From NCBI GenBank assembly GCA_036244855.1, contig BQKZ01000416.1, positions 35,362-99,361 on the forward strand: a stretch of DNA of 64,000 bases. The letters are read 5' to 3'. Every line of letters starts with the position of its first letter. The stretch's first letter is position 1. Below the pieces are notes generated by a model. The model searched no databases, had not been told where the DNA came from, and saw nothing but the letters and a program-made list of their open reading frames with translations. The position numbers and the translations under genes are program-made. This document shows positions 13,700 to 25,094 of the stretch, piece by piece. This DNA comes from Temnopleurus reevesii. Taxonomy: Eukaryota; Echinodermata; Echinoidea; Temnopleuroida; Temnopleuridae.

Positions 13700-14112
13700 A
13701 AATTCATCAACATTAAAGTCGTCAATGTGATCGATATGTTCGAAGAGACTATACAATAATCAACTCTGCTTGCGTTGGCAAAGGTTCAAGCCTCCTTACC
13801 CAAATCTTATCCAAAACGACCATTTACAATGTGCATGTCAATACTTTGACACAAATCTATCAGTTTGCGACCGTCAGCATTCACAAACTTGTATTCGTTG
13901 CATCTGATTGATGTTGTACAAGGTGAGAGGATGTCTGCATTTTCTTCAAAGGAGGTGTCATCGTCTTCGAAATAATCTATATGTAAACCTATAGCTTTAA
14001 AATCTCCTATCAAACAAATTAGTAGTCCCAAGGTACCATTAATTCTTATCAAATCATAAGTAATATATTCAAATAAATCATCATCATAGTATTTAGAATT
14101 TGCATGTAGCAT
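13700..14112 (-). pseudogene. Non-LTR retrotransposon endonuclease remnant
   Basis: The minus-strand frame reads LIRINGTLGLLICLIGDFKA, where the usual GDFN motif is GDFK, then DGRKLIDLCQSIDMHIVNGR and, after a stop, VDYCIVSSN. This is the second half of a LINE-type endonuclease. In-frame stops follow the NGRFG block (TAA, then TGA). The left copy lacks those two stops but has lost the GDF part, so neither copy is functional. Confidence 0.7.
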
Positions 14113-14376
14113 TATACCGCACCAATTATAAAATTGAAGCCAAAAGCATCCTTATTCACTTTGACCCAGAAAAATAATACAAAGGCCATGGTGTCCACCA
14201 AGTCGTGATTGGCGAGTATTTTATTTATTAATTATTGGAAAATCAGTAAGGGGTAAGTTAATCTGTTGGGTTTTGGTTTCAGATAAACAACATATAAAAT
14301 CAAAATCTTTCATATAGAACTCTAATACCGTAGTCCTACCAAGTCTTCCACAATAAAAATTGCCATTAATGCCACT

Positions 14377-14377
<1 letters not shown>

Positions 14378-14429
<52 letters not shown>

Positions 14430-14885
14430 CATCATCACCACCACCATCATCATCCTAATCATCATTATAAGCATCACCATCACCATCATCATAATCATCA
14501 TATCGTCGTCGTCATCATCATCATCATCATCATCATCAATGTCAACATAATAATCACCATCATCACCACGATGACCATATATCGCCATCATCATCGTCAT
14601 CTTTTTCATCATGATCATGATGATGATGATGATGATCATCATCATCATCATCATCATCATCGTAGTCAATATTACTTCATCACCTTCATCATCATCACCA
14701 CTACCACCTCCATCACAACCACCACCATCATGATTATCATCATTCTTATAAGCACAATCACCACCACCATCATAATCATGATAATCGTTGTCAAGATTAC
14801 TTCATCACCGTTCTCATCATTATTGTCATCATCACCTTCATCACAACCACCGCCACCATCCACATTATCATCATCATCCTCATCC

Positions 14886-14919
<34 letters not shown>

Positions 14920-14993
14920 TATCATCATCATCATAATCACCATCTTCATCACCACCATGACCACCATTGCCATCATCATCATCGTCAACCTCA
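14378..14993. repeat. (ATC)n microsatellite block, second copy
   Basis: ATC/CAT triplets homologous to 12.66-13.35 kb, with internal CACCACCACC and TTATCATCA variants. No real coding frame. Confidence 0.95.
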
Positions 14994-15114
14994 GCATCAT
15001 CCCCATCACAAGAGAGGAGCCCAAAAATGAGTGCCAGATGGATAGCGACAGTGCCAACACACATGCAAATCAAAACGAATGAAAGAAAAGATGAACCCCA
15101 AACACCCAACTCCA

Positions 15115-17285
15115 AATCGAGCCTCTAAATTGGTGTGAATGAGAAGGCATCTGAAAAGCTCATCTTCTACCAACTCATTGCTGAAGATCTTTAAATAGAG
15201 AGTTCACAAATTGAAAACCTCAATGATCAGGACCGGTATCTACCAATGACCTTGTCTGTCCAGCTGGTAAAGTGGAGGTAAACTACTGGCAGAGAAAAAC
15301 CCTCAAATGAAACTAATTGGTCGGAGAAGGAAAACGAGGGGTGAAAAATTATCGGGTGAATAGTAGACAGACAGGATGGTAATGAAAATGGATGGATCGG
15401 TACGATTGGTGTCATTGGGGGTCAAGATTCGAATAAAAGAAGATTTAAAAAGCATAAAAACTCAAGGGAATGTATGGTAAGTTCATAGGTAGAGAGTGCA
15501 AGTGTCAGTTAATTGTATTAGAGGTGTGAACGTTTGAAGATGGGTGTGTGGGTGGAAAAGCTCCCATTTGAAACCAATCAGAGGTGTATTCAATTCTCAT
15601 GGAAACAGATGAAATGTTAATCTTAAAATATACCTGAATTGTAATTATAGTAGAAACTTAGAAAGTTGATATAGATCAAGGTTAAATGTAGTCAGATCAA
15701 ATCCTCACAACATATCAAAACTTAGCTTTCCATGGTTCAAGATACGATGATCATGGAAACAATCCTAAATAGTAATTTTTGTGTGCTTATTTTCCAACAA
15801 AAACACATAAGTGGTCCTTTGAAATTATTGTTAAAAGAGGAGTCTGCCCAATAATAAAGATTTTTTTAAAAAAGAATAACATGATAAAAACTATTTCCGA
15901 AAAGTTAAGTGGGCCGCAGACAATAGAACCGTACAGCATGCATTCAACTGTGCGGACACAACAATCGCAAGCCGGTTCCGATTTGAATAGCATTACAAAG
16001 GACCATTGAATTTGCGTTCGACTAAATTTTTCCAAAATAGTTTATATCGTGTTGAATCAGAAAATGTTTGTGAGCAGAATAAACAAAAGTTTGAAGAAAA
16101 ACGGACAAATAATTTTAAAAAAAGTAATGATTTTTTAAAGATTGGAGAAAAAGAGAAAATCAGTAAAAAAATTCAGGCATGTTGCCAATTTGATGGTGTC
16201 ATGGGTGCATTACTACCCATCATTTACGCTTATATATGTGGTGTGAAATTTATCATTTTTACAGGGAAATACAAAGTTTGCATTTATGTCAGCATGCAAA
16301 TAGGAGATATGCATGTCTAGTATCATGAAGATTATGGAGGAATCATATTTTTTGGGGAAAAAGTAACAAGTTATAACATTGATATGAATATGATAAATGG
16401 TCAGTTGTGCACCTTTGACGACATCAGATGCCAATTTGTCTAAATATTCAAACATTCATAACTCTCTTAGAAGTTGTCCAATTTTTCTCAAACTTTTGTT
16501 GTTCTGTTCATCTGATTTATGCTCCTGTGGAAGAATTATTGTTTGGTAGACTTTTCTTTTAATTCTTTTTCAAATTTGTCATCTTATTTTAATTCTTTAT
16601 TCATTTTTTTTTACTAATAGTATCTATAAAATAATCAGAATAATCATTATTATTATTATAATCATTGTCATAATTATTATTATTATCATTATTATTATTA
16701 TTATCTTTTAAAAATCCTTTTGCAGAGGGGGGGGGGGGGGGTAAACAAGTAGCTTTTCTCCTCTTAAATGGTGGCATTGAAAGAAAATGCTATGAAGGGG
16801 TAAGGCTGTGCCAATATTTTAATGGTGCTCAGTTCTAAAAAAAAACATTCCATTCATATGATAAGAATATAAAACACAACATACAACCGGGGAAAAAAAC
16901 TTTCCTTTGAAAGATGAGGGTTGAAGTTCAAGGTGTAAGTTGAAGGACAAGATGTTTCCAGGGGGATGCTTTATTCCCCATCCCCAACAACATGACTCAT
17001 CACAAGAACACAACCATGAGACACCCATCCATTACCTTCGTAATAGGAGGGGCCCCCATGGACATACACACACATACAGACAAACCCCACGGAGATACAT
17101 GTACCTAGATGGCAGAACTAGGTGTACAGATGGGGGCAGTCATTTGCAATGGCGCCAGGGAGTCTCTGGAGTGAGCCACCGGGGTGAAGGATGCTACCAG
17201 TCGTAGTCTGTAATCACAGACTCAATTCGAGAAGTTCTCTGTTCTTTGTTTTACTCCACTGTATTAGTAGGAGTAATTATGTCTG
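15115..17285. other. No gene recognised
   Basis: AT-rich sequence with an (ATT)n tract at 16.64-16.71 kb and a poly-G run at 16728-16741. The stretch 16.95-17.2 kb is more GC-rich but shows no recognisable protein motif. Confidence 0.6.
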
Positions 17286-17288
17286 GAT

Positions 17289-17458
17289 GGGAAATCTAGC
17301 TACAAAGTTGCACTTGATGGCAGTTGCAAATTGGAACGTGGATTTTCATACGAGCATTGTCTGCGCTTTTAAGAAGAGCCTTATGAAACGTTGGGTTTGA
17401 TTGGTGCTTTCCGATCAACTGCAACTTGTTATTTTTCTCAACTGTCTAGCAACACCCT
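17289..17458 (-). mobile_element. TTGCA-type MITE, copy A
   Basis: Inverted copy of a roughly 170-bp element whose ends resemble GGGGGTGTTGC and whose subterminal parts carry GCAACTTG / CAAGTTGCAGTTGAT. Ten copies of the family lie in this window, on both strands. It has no coding capacity. Confidence 0.75.
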
Positions 17459-17724
17459 CAATTTAATTCTCAAGCAACAGACTATTTGAAGGTATACATA
17501 AAATAACTTCAGGCTTCAAAATAACTGCTTAGTGCTTTGAAACAAATTTAAGAATTATGAAAAAATCAACAGATGCAATATACTCAAAGCATTATCAAAG
17601 CAACATTTAAGTTTCACAGATACGTTAATATTGCATGTGTAATTTCATTTTTGCATTTTCAATTGGTTTTCATCCATACAACAGCTTGATAGAATTCATT
17701 AAAACACTAAGCTTAAATGACTTA

Positions 17725-17891
17725 GGGGGTTTTGTTCAAAAGTTGCAATTGATCGCAAGTTGCAGTTGATCAAAATCAATATCATTGTCTCTTGTGCATC
17801 TTGTTAAATGCGCATACCGTGCACGAATAAAAATGCGCGTTGCAATTTGCAAAGTTGCAGTTGATTTGCAGTTGATTTAGAGCAATACCCT
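17725..17891 (+). mobile_element. TTGCA-type MITE, copy B
   Basis: Runs from GGGGGTTTTGTTCAAAAGTT to GAGCAATACCC. The two ends are imperfect inverted repeats, and CAAGTTGCAGTTGATC and GCAAAGTTGCAGTTGATTTG are the subterminal motifs. Confidence 0.85.
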
Positions 17892-20235
17892 ATAAGTCTC
17901 TAATCTGAGGGGCAGCTTGTATCTATGTTGTCCAGATACAGTTACTCCTGCAAGCAGGAAAGACTAAATAAACTCCCTAAAATGGGATTTTGTACAGAGA
18001 CTACCAGTTTACTATCACTGAAAAGATGCGTGCCGGTGCCCACGACCTGGATGTAAAAGTGAAATCGTCTTTTGATGCTGGGAGGAAAATTTCGGATTGG
18101 GGAGAGGGAGTCGATAAGAGGGAATAAAAATGTTGGCATGTTAATTCAGTCTTAGGTTCGCATCTCGTAGGTTGAGCCCGGATGAGGTGCCAGAGTAAGC
18201 AGGTAATCCAGCGATTTGATTGCGCACGTATCATTCCCCCGCGGATCTCTCCAAAGTGACGTGTGTTTGTGGGCTGCAATCCAGCGCAAAACAAACTAGT
18301 ACTGTAAGGGTATAAAGCATGTCAGCTCAGTCTTCCAGCGCTAAGTCAGGGTTGGATGACAATGAGCCTTAGAGCAATGCGAGAATCAAAGAATATCATG
18401 GTTTGGGTTGAGAAGAGGTTCGACCTTGGGGTTAATCCCCGTCACTCATTGGTTCCTGGCTGTCACCTGACCTCTATACGAGCTGGAAGACTTAGACCCC
18501 CGCTGTCATCACCGAGCGAGAACCCAATCCCCTTCCAGGGATGCCGTTTGTGCTCCCTTCCTCCTGGGGTTACCCTCCTCCCGTCTCACAAGACGTCACA
18601 GTGGTAGTAGTAAGACGGCTATAGGGGCGTTTCCACAACTTCCTTCCCGAGCCACTGGTAGAATAAGCTACTGAAATGGTTGGGTCTGATTGGCTGATGG
18701 TACAGAATCACTATGAAGAAAGGCACATGAGACCTACCCCTGTTTGTGTTCTCTTACTGTTGGGGATATATGATCTAAATTCACAAGACATCAGAGCAGT
18801 GGTGGTAATGGGACCAAGGCGGTGTGTCACCAAATCGTTCTTAAAGTTACACATAACTTTAAGAAAGACTAGAGTACGTTAACAAGTGTAATATGTGTAT
18901 GATTTTCAATCATTCAGCACAAGAGCTGACACTAATCGTATGTAAAATCGTTCTTAAAGTCTTTCGTAACTTGGTGAAACACCGCCCAGGTCGGGCAGGA
19001 TGGGTCCGATGCTCTCCCTCCATCCTCCTTCTAAACCCGCATGTTGTTGACGATGATGCATTGCCGTCAGTATTGGAGATGGCATGGAACGCTTGCATGG
19101 ACTGCCAACTGCCAGCTCGCACAATGGAGTCGCGGCCCAGGAAATTAAATTAAGGTGCTCAGTGTTTTAGACGAACTGATCCCGACAAATTAGCCTTGGA
19201 GAATACACACCCTTCTTGAGGGGTTCTCTCCGAAGGTTCCGAGGGATGCATTATCCGTCTTCGCTGATCCTCCTGTGTCTCGACCTCCCTTTTAAAAAAC
19301 CTGCTGGGTTGCAAAACGATGATAAAGCTCTCTCGTCAACCCACGGATAATCTGTTTACAACCCATTTCTAATCTAGGTCTTAAAGACTTGTGGGGCTAT
19401 CAAGGCGGAGAGGTGGGGGGTTTCACTATCCATCATGACAGCATTCCAAACAGACACTGACAAATACACCACAATAGGATTGGCTAAGCTTCAATTCATT
19501 TATTACGAGCTATTTCTCTAGCGCTCATCCTTCAAACTGAATTACTGTATGCACTGACATCATGATTTCGATTGTTGGCTGTACACAATGGAGTGATAAG
19601 AACATACTGCAGTATTGTCACATTATTTATTTACAAGAAATCTACTCTCATCGATCAACATCTTGAGATCAACATCTTAGGATGGAAAGCTACACAGCCA
19701 TAATGCATAATGACTTAGATATCATTTTCAATAACAAAATAACAATTCCTGACAACAATGGAAGAGGTGCTTAAGTCCATTCTTAGTATTTTTCCAAGAG
19801 ATGCTAGCCAGTCAACGATAGGCTTGATATGAATTTAAACACGAATCATCCAACAGCTGAGCCAAATGTTTTCTCAGCTATTGGGTGATACAGGTTTTAA
19901 TTTCAATCATGTATATCCCGGAACGTTGAACGTCTTTTTGTACATTACTGTGAGCTCAAACTCCGATTGCAGGAGCCTTTAAAACATTTTGGTCAATCAG
20001 GAGTTAAATAGGAGTAAATGTTGATACACCATAATATTTTAGGATTAAGCATGAAATTATTTGAAAAATGAAGTGGCCTTGCGTACAAATCGAAACCAAA
20101 ATGTTTCATTCTAACAATGTACACTGTAGAAGGAATGCTATCAAATTTTGCAAGAAATTTATCAAAATTATCAAAATGTCTATAATGTGTACTTCTCAGT
20201 TATCAATGCATGTGTATGGTTTTCTATTAGAAGTA
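17892..20235. other. No gene recognised; GC-richer patch
   Basis: 18.0-19.4 kb is visibly more GC-rich than its surroundings and has several CGT/GAC-containing short frames. I see no domain motif or splice-consistent exon series. It may be old repeat DNA. A MITE lies at 18.82-18.99 kb. Confidence 0.5.
18817..18987. mobile_element. MITE with GGCGGTG ends
   Basis: The left end, GGCGGTGTGTCACCAA, pairs with the right end, whose reverse complement starts GGGCGGTGTTTCACCAA. Both arms contain CGTTCTTAAAGT-type sequence. About 170 bp, no coding capacity. Confidence 0.75.
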
Positions 20236-20237
20236 TT

Positions 20238-20460
20238 TTGATCTAGTGGTTTTGACGCTCCCCTTTCAACTTGAGGGTCAGCGGTTCAAATCCCAACCAT
20301 GGCTTTCATTTCCTTCAGCAAGAAATTCAATTACAACCAAAGTGAAAATTGGTACCTGGCAGGAATTTACTCCTTGAAATGATTGAGCGCCTAAGTAGCT
20401 GCCTCAGCATTTGACCCAGGGTAATAATATGGTACCTGGTATCAAGTGCAGTAAATTATA
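20238..20460 (+). mobile_element. tRNA-derived SINE
   Basis: The head contains TCTAGTGGTTTTGACGCTC (A-box region) and, about 35 nt on, GGTTCAAATCC, a perfect RNA polymerase III B box. The body continues to GAGCGCCTAAGTAGCTGCCT and GGGTAATAATATGGTACCTG. A bipartite pol III promoter without tRNA folding downstream is typical of a SINE. Confidence 0.75.
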
Positions 20461-22405
20461 TGCATAATGTTTGCTCTATAAAAAATGGACTTCGTATTAT
20501 ATCAAACCCATCTTTTAAAATATTTTTAACATATACACTTCCAAAAGTAAATGCATTGATAAATACCGCTCCCAATGTTCCCATTTTCTACAAATTGATA
20601 CCATGTTCCTGCGATTCCCATTACAAATAGTTTCACACTCCCATTACCCAATTAAAGCATGCAATCCAAGCACATTCGGCTTCTAAAAATAACCATGCTT
20701 CCAATGCAATCCCCGAATACAGAACTCCCACATGCCATATGTGGAATGATTTTACCACTGTCGAGGTAGCCTTGGTCCGAGGGATCTCTTATAGGTCATT
20801 TGAACGGACGAACGGACGGTGGCCGCTAATCGCTTCTTCTGGTATCTATCATCACAAATCATTATAGAGCCCACTACCAGGCTAGGCCAACTTAATTGGA
20901 GGATAGCAATTTCATCTCCCTACCATAATCCCTATCATTCATTCATTCAGAAGATGAATTTGTATTGGAGGTTAGTGGATGAGACAATCTTTGGAGTAAC
21001 TACTGTATATAGAAGATAAAGTTTGCCATTGTAATATACAATCATTAGTTTAATTCTTTTTCATTTCTACAATGAAAAGGAAAATATTCCTCTTGAAAAA
21101 GCTTGATCCTTAAAGAATGCACTATTCTAAAGGATGAATAAATATTGTCTTTATCATAACTAAAAATTTGCAATTTAGTTATTGCCCTTCCGTGCTTAGC
21201 TTCTGCCATGCAAGTATATTATTTTGAAATATATATATATTACCTCCTCCTTTTTACTCTACTATATATGCAAGATAATATCCCAGTCACAAAGCCATTA
21301 CATGAATAAAAATGCAATTTATATCTCAGCTTTATCTCCGATCCTTTCCCTGTTCTGCACCTTATACATGTATACACCATTGAGAAGATTTTTTAGAAAA
21401 TAAAACCGGTCATTTTGTTTAGAATTTTTGCATAAGTTACCCAAAATCTTTACTGTATTATATAAGTTAACATAGATTCAACATTTATCAGGGTGATATA
21501 TATATTTTTTATGGAAAAAGTAATGCAAATACAATAGTTGTTTATTCTTCCCAAGGTCAAATTGTGTTTGCCTAATCTTTGTAAGTCTAAATCATAATCC
21601 TCTTTTATGTCAAACCAATTTATGTACATATAGTATGAGAATAAATTCTATCTACAGTATATACACCAATGATATAAATTTTCAACCAATGGGAGATATT
21701 TACAGTGAATATCTAAAAAATCTAATCAATTATTTCAATTTCATGAGCATATCTAAGTTTCATTTATAAGAACGATTTATACAAGCGCTGTACACATTAT
21801 TGGCAAAACAAATTAATGAACAAAATTAACCTGCATTATTAATCAATATTTTCATATGTTTTTAGATGAAAAAATCAGATAAATAGAGGTTTTCAATATA
21901 AGAAGTTGTATGTGAGGGTAGTCATCTGATATGTACAAAAAATGTAGTGCATCTTCATTTCGTCATGTATTATTCTCTAAATATAAACATTATTTTAATA
22001 CTATGTATATGTAAAGGCACTCATATTAGTGAAACCAGATATGCTTAATTTTCAGTGTACCCTTTTAATACAAAACCTTGTTCTGATATATAGTTATTAG
22101 TCCATGTGAAGTCTTCATATATTTAGCTACAATAAATCAATGACAGTTATTATGCCACATGCCAGCCAATTTTTAAATCTGTTTTCAGAAAGCTACGCCC
22201 CTGTTATTATGAAGACTGATTGTGGTGCTATATGGCAGTGATCAAAGCAACCAAATATAAACCAATAGTATAATAATATAATCCTGATGCTACAGTACAT
22301 GAAGGTTAAGTCTAACTTTTGCATAAGAGGTAATGCATGTCCTGCATATATGAAATATAGAATATGTTGGGTATATATTGGTTATGAAAGCAATGGTGTG
22401 ACTAA
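20461..22405. other. No gene recognised
   Basis: Strongly AT-rich intergenic sequence with only short open frames. I saw no repeat family here that recurs elsewhere in the window. Confidence 0.6.
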
Positions 22406-22575
22406 GGCGGTGTTGCTACAAAGTTGTGATCAATTGCAAGTTGCAGTTGATTGGCAAGCACCAATCAAAATCTTTGTTTTATACATGTCTTGTCAAAAGC
22501 GCAAAGAATGCTTGAATAGAAATGCGTGTTCAAATTTGCAACTGATTTGCAGTTGATTTGAGATCAATTGCAGAT
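22406..22575 (+). mobile_element. TTGCA-type MITE, copy C
   Basis: Begins GGCGGTGTTGCTACAAAGTT. Closely similar to copy D at 24.1 kb, including the flank TATGAAAGCAATGGTGTGA, so C and D are the two versions of one insertion in a duplicated segment. Confidence 0.85.
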
Positions 22576-22889
22576 ATCTTTCAGATCTTATACTATGGGG
22601 CAATAACCAATATATTTAATACTGATGCCATGTGGCGTCCTACAACTCCATAGTCTTTAAATAACTTTTATTTGATTTAAGTAGTTTATCATTGGAGGCG
22701 CATACCACATTTAGTTGTAATTAAGTAGCTTCGTCTTTACTTATCAAATCTTATAATTCATTATTTGTTGCCTTTATATTCTACCGGCATTATGTTAGAC
22801 AGTCCACCTGTGTGCTTTGAAACACCCGTACGATGTGTCCTATAAATTTAGATATTTATTATAGGCTGATCCAGGGGGCTGAATGGCTG

Positions 22890-23997
22890 CAGCTTCATCA
22901 TTGGCTACACATCGAGTGTCACAACCCCTTTGTTACAATCTTTTCCCTGATCGAGCAATACAGGAAGGGGAAATGAAAACCATTTTTGCCTTTATCAACC
23001 CATCAGTGGTCCTTATCCCATTGGCCTATCATGGATCTGCCCCTGTTCTCATGTTCTTTAGCTGACATCTTATGTTCCACCGGTATCTGTTTCAGAGGAG
23101 GAAGGCATCTCCCTGATTCAGAATTTGGTAACAGATAATGAAAAGCATTTTTTTCGCTTGTCAACCCATTGACGACTCCCAGCCCCATTGACCGATCATG
23201 GTATTGTTTCTTTTCTCCTCTACTTTCACTGACATCTCATCTTGCGTTCCACTGGTATCAGTGTCAGAAGAGAAAAGCATCTCCCAGATCTAGCATTTGG
23301 GAAGAGGAAGTGAAAACCCTTTTTATTCTTGTCAACCCATTGACCCCTCATATCCCCATTGACCAATCATGGATCTGCTACTTTTCTCATTTACTTTCAC
23401 ATATGTCTTATGTTCCACCAGTATCTGTTTCAGAGAAGGAAGGCATCTCCCTGATCCAGAATATGGTAACAGATAATGAAAAGCATTTTTTTTGCTTGAC
23501 AGCTCCCAGCCTCATTGACCGATCATGGTACAGCCAAACCTGTCTACAGAGGCCATCCCAAGGGAAACAGAAAAAGTGGCCACTGTATACAGGTGGCCTC
23601 TATAGACAGGTTCTATAACATGCATTTCCACCGTGGAGGGAATCAATTTAAGTGGCCACTATAGACAGGTGATCACTATAGACAGTGGCCACTATAGACA
23701 GGTTTGACTGTATTGTTTCTCTTCTCCTCTACTTTCATTGACATCTTATCTTATGTTCCACTGGTATATGTGTCAGAGGAGAAAGGCATCTCCCTGATCT
23801 AGCGTTTGGGACGAGGAAGTGAAATCCATTATTTTTTCTTGTCAACCCATCAATGGCCCCGTTCCCATTGACCGATCATGGATCCGCTCCTGTTCCCATA
23901 TGCTTTCACTTATGTTCCACTGGTATCTGTATCAGAAGAGGAAGACATGGAAGAATACTTATAGATGAATGCCTTCTTATTGAGATGCTCTGCAAAN
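22890..23997 (-). repeat. Tandem array derived from the end of KIF14 exon 20
   Basis: Units each contain a version of CTTATGTTCCACTGGTATCT, the last codons and stop of KIF14 read on the plus strand. Stop-equivalent triplets are at 23070, 23242 (mutated to ttg), 23408, 23751 and 23910. Spacing is about 160-172 bp once a 182-bp MITE insertion at 23.53-23.71 kb is removed. The true stop is at 24700. Confidence 0.8.
23531..23710. mobile_element. 180-bp MITE with TA target duplication
   Basis: Starts CAGCCAAACCTGTCTACAG and ends CTATAGACAGGTTTGACTG, inverted repeats of each other with two mismatches, flanked by TA on both sides. Inside are further copies of GGCCACTATAGACAGGT. A TA duplication with CAGTCAAAC-like ends fits a Tc1/mariner-type non-autonomous element. 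Confidence 0.9.
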
Positions 23998-23999
23998 TG

Positions 24000-24100
24000 C
24001 TATGGCCGGGTAATAATATTAGATAATTTGTCTCGCGCCTCTGAATAGGTGACTAGAGAGATGGCGTGTTTAAATGCTATATATTATTATTATTATGAAA
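24000..24100 (+). repeat. SINE-like tail with (ATT)n
   Basis: GGCCGGGTAATAATATTAG, then CGCGCCTC, TGCTATATATT and ATT triplets. It is present only in the right-hand copy of the 22.4-24.0 / 24.0-24.8 kb duplication, so it may be an insertion polymorphism. Confidence 0.5.
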
Positions 24101-24115
24101 GCAATGGTGTGATTA

Positions 24116-24301
24116 AGGCGGTGTTGCTACAAAGTTGCAATCAATTGCAAGTTGCAGATGATTGGCAAGCACCAATCAAAATCTTTGTTTTATATGCGTC
24201 TTGTCAAAAGCCAAAAGAATGCTTGAATAGAAATGTGTGTTCCAATTTGCAACTGATTTGCAGTTGATTTGAGATCAATTGCAACATTGAGGTAACACCT
24301 T
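24116..24301 (+). mobile_element. TTGCA-type MITE, copy D
   Basis: Begins GGCGGTGTTGCTACAAAGTT and ends near GGTAACACCTT. The allelic or duplicate partner of copy C. Confidence 0.85.
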
Positions 24302-24420
24302 CTATAAAGCCCTTACCTATTGACTACATTCAGTTTGTATACAATGGGGCAATCACCAATAGCTATATGGATGCTACATGTATGTGGTGTCCGACAACTA
24401 AGGCTTTAAACAGCTTTAAT

Positions 24421-24426
24421 TTTATT
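24421..24426 (-). terminator. Candidate KIF14 polyadenylation signal
   Basis: AATAAA on the minus strand, about 275 nt after the KIF14 stop. The duplicated left copy of this region also has AATAAA at the corresponding place (22667-22672). This hexamer is common by chance in AT-rich DNA, so the call is tentative. Confidence 0.3.
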
Positions 24427-24699
24427 TTAGTAGTTTATCAAGCCTAGCCCTAACACCATGTTTAGTTGTAATTAAGTAGCTTGTTCTTTTTTGGCAAATC
24501 TCTGTTCTAATCATCAAGCTGAAAGGCCACAATTTCATCATTGGCTGGACATGGATGGTCACAGCTCCCTTATCTTTTCCATTATCCAGCATCTAGGACG
24601 GGGAAACAAGAACTATTCTTTTTTTGCTTGTCAACCCATTGACGGCTCCCGTCCCCATTGCTCGAACATGGATCTGCTCCAGTTCTCATGTGCTTTCAC

Positions 24700-25094
24700 T
24701 TATGTTCCACTGGTATCTGTATCAGAAGAGGAAGACATGGAAGAATACTTATAGATGAATGCCTTCTTATTGAGATGCTCTGCAAACCTGACATGCTTGC
24801 TACGCTTCGGTCCCGTATCCGTCTCTGACGGAATCCTGGACCGCCTGACGGTGACTCGCACGTAATCCTGTAGCGCCCTCAGGTGGGTAACAAGCTGCCT
24901 GCTGGCCAGACGCACTAGGTCCGTCGGTCGGCATGGAGCATCCGTCGACGAGGTGGTGGAGGTGTCCGAGAAGGTGGAGTGGTTGCTATGGCTACCGAAA
25001 AGTTCTAGGGTGGATGCGGCCTGTGGGAGATGGTTGACGACAGTCAGGAGGGCGTCAGTCGGGAGGCGCAGCTTGAGAGGGTCAAAGTCAGTGG
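24700..25094 (-). CDS. KIF14: KIF14 visible exon 20: C-terminal exon and stop
   Basis: 395 bp: two bases complete Ala1005, then 130 codons and TAA at 24702-24700. It encodes a Ser/Thr-rich stretch, a helix ([20 protein letters not shown]), a basic patch with KHVRF (residues 1104-1108) and an acidic Ser-rich end ([11 protein letters not shown]). KHVRF fits the RVxF consensus for PP1 docking. The end of this exon is present again at 23.89-23.997 kb next to a single N, and diverged copies continue below that. Confidence 0.88.

Larger units (their letters stand above)
13471..15114. repeat. Right copy of the 11.6-13.5 kb segment
   Basis: Starts immediately after the single N at 13470 with the sequence that begins the left copy. 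It ends with the sequence that ends the left copy, then runs on into unique DNA. It is probably an allelic contig joined in tandem. Confidence 0.8.

Noticed and set aside
12594..15115. Poly-His, poly-Asp, poly-Met and poly-Ile open frames on both strands
   Set aside because: They are translations of the ATC/CAT microsatellite blocks; every frame is open because the triplet contains no stop.
23169..23618. 149-codon plus-strand frame with internal repeats
   Set aside because: Antisense reading of the array derived from KIF14 exon 20 plus part of a MITE; no independent coding evidence.
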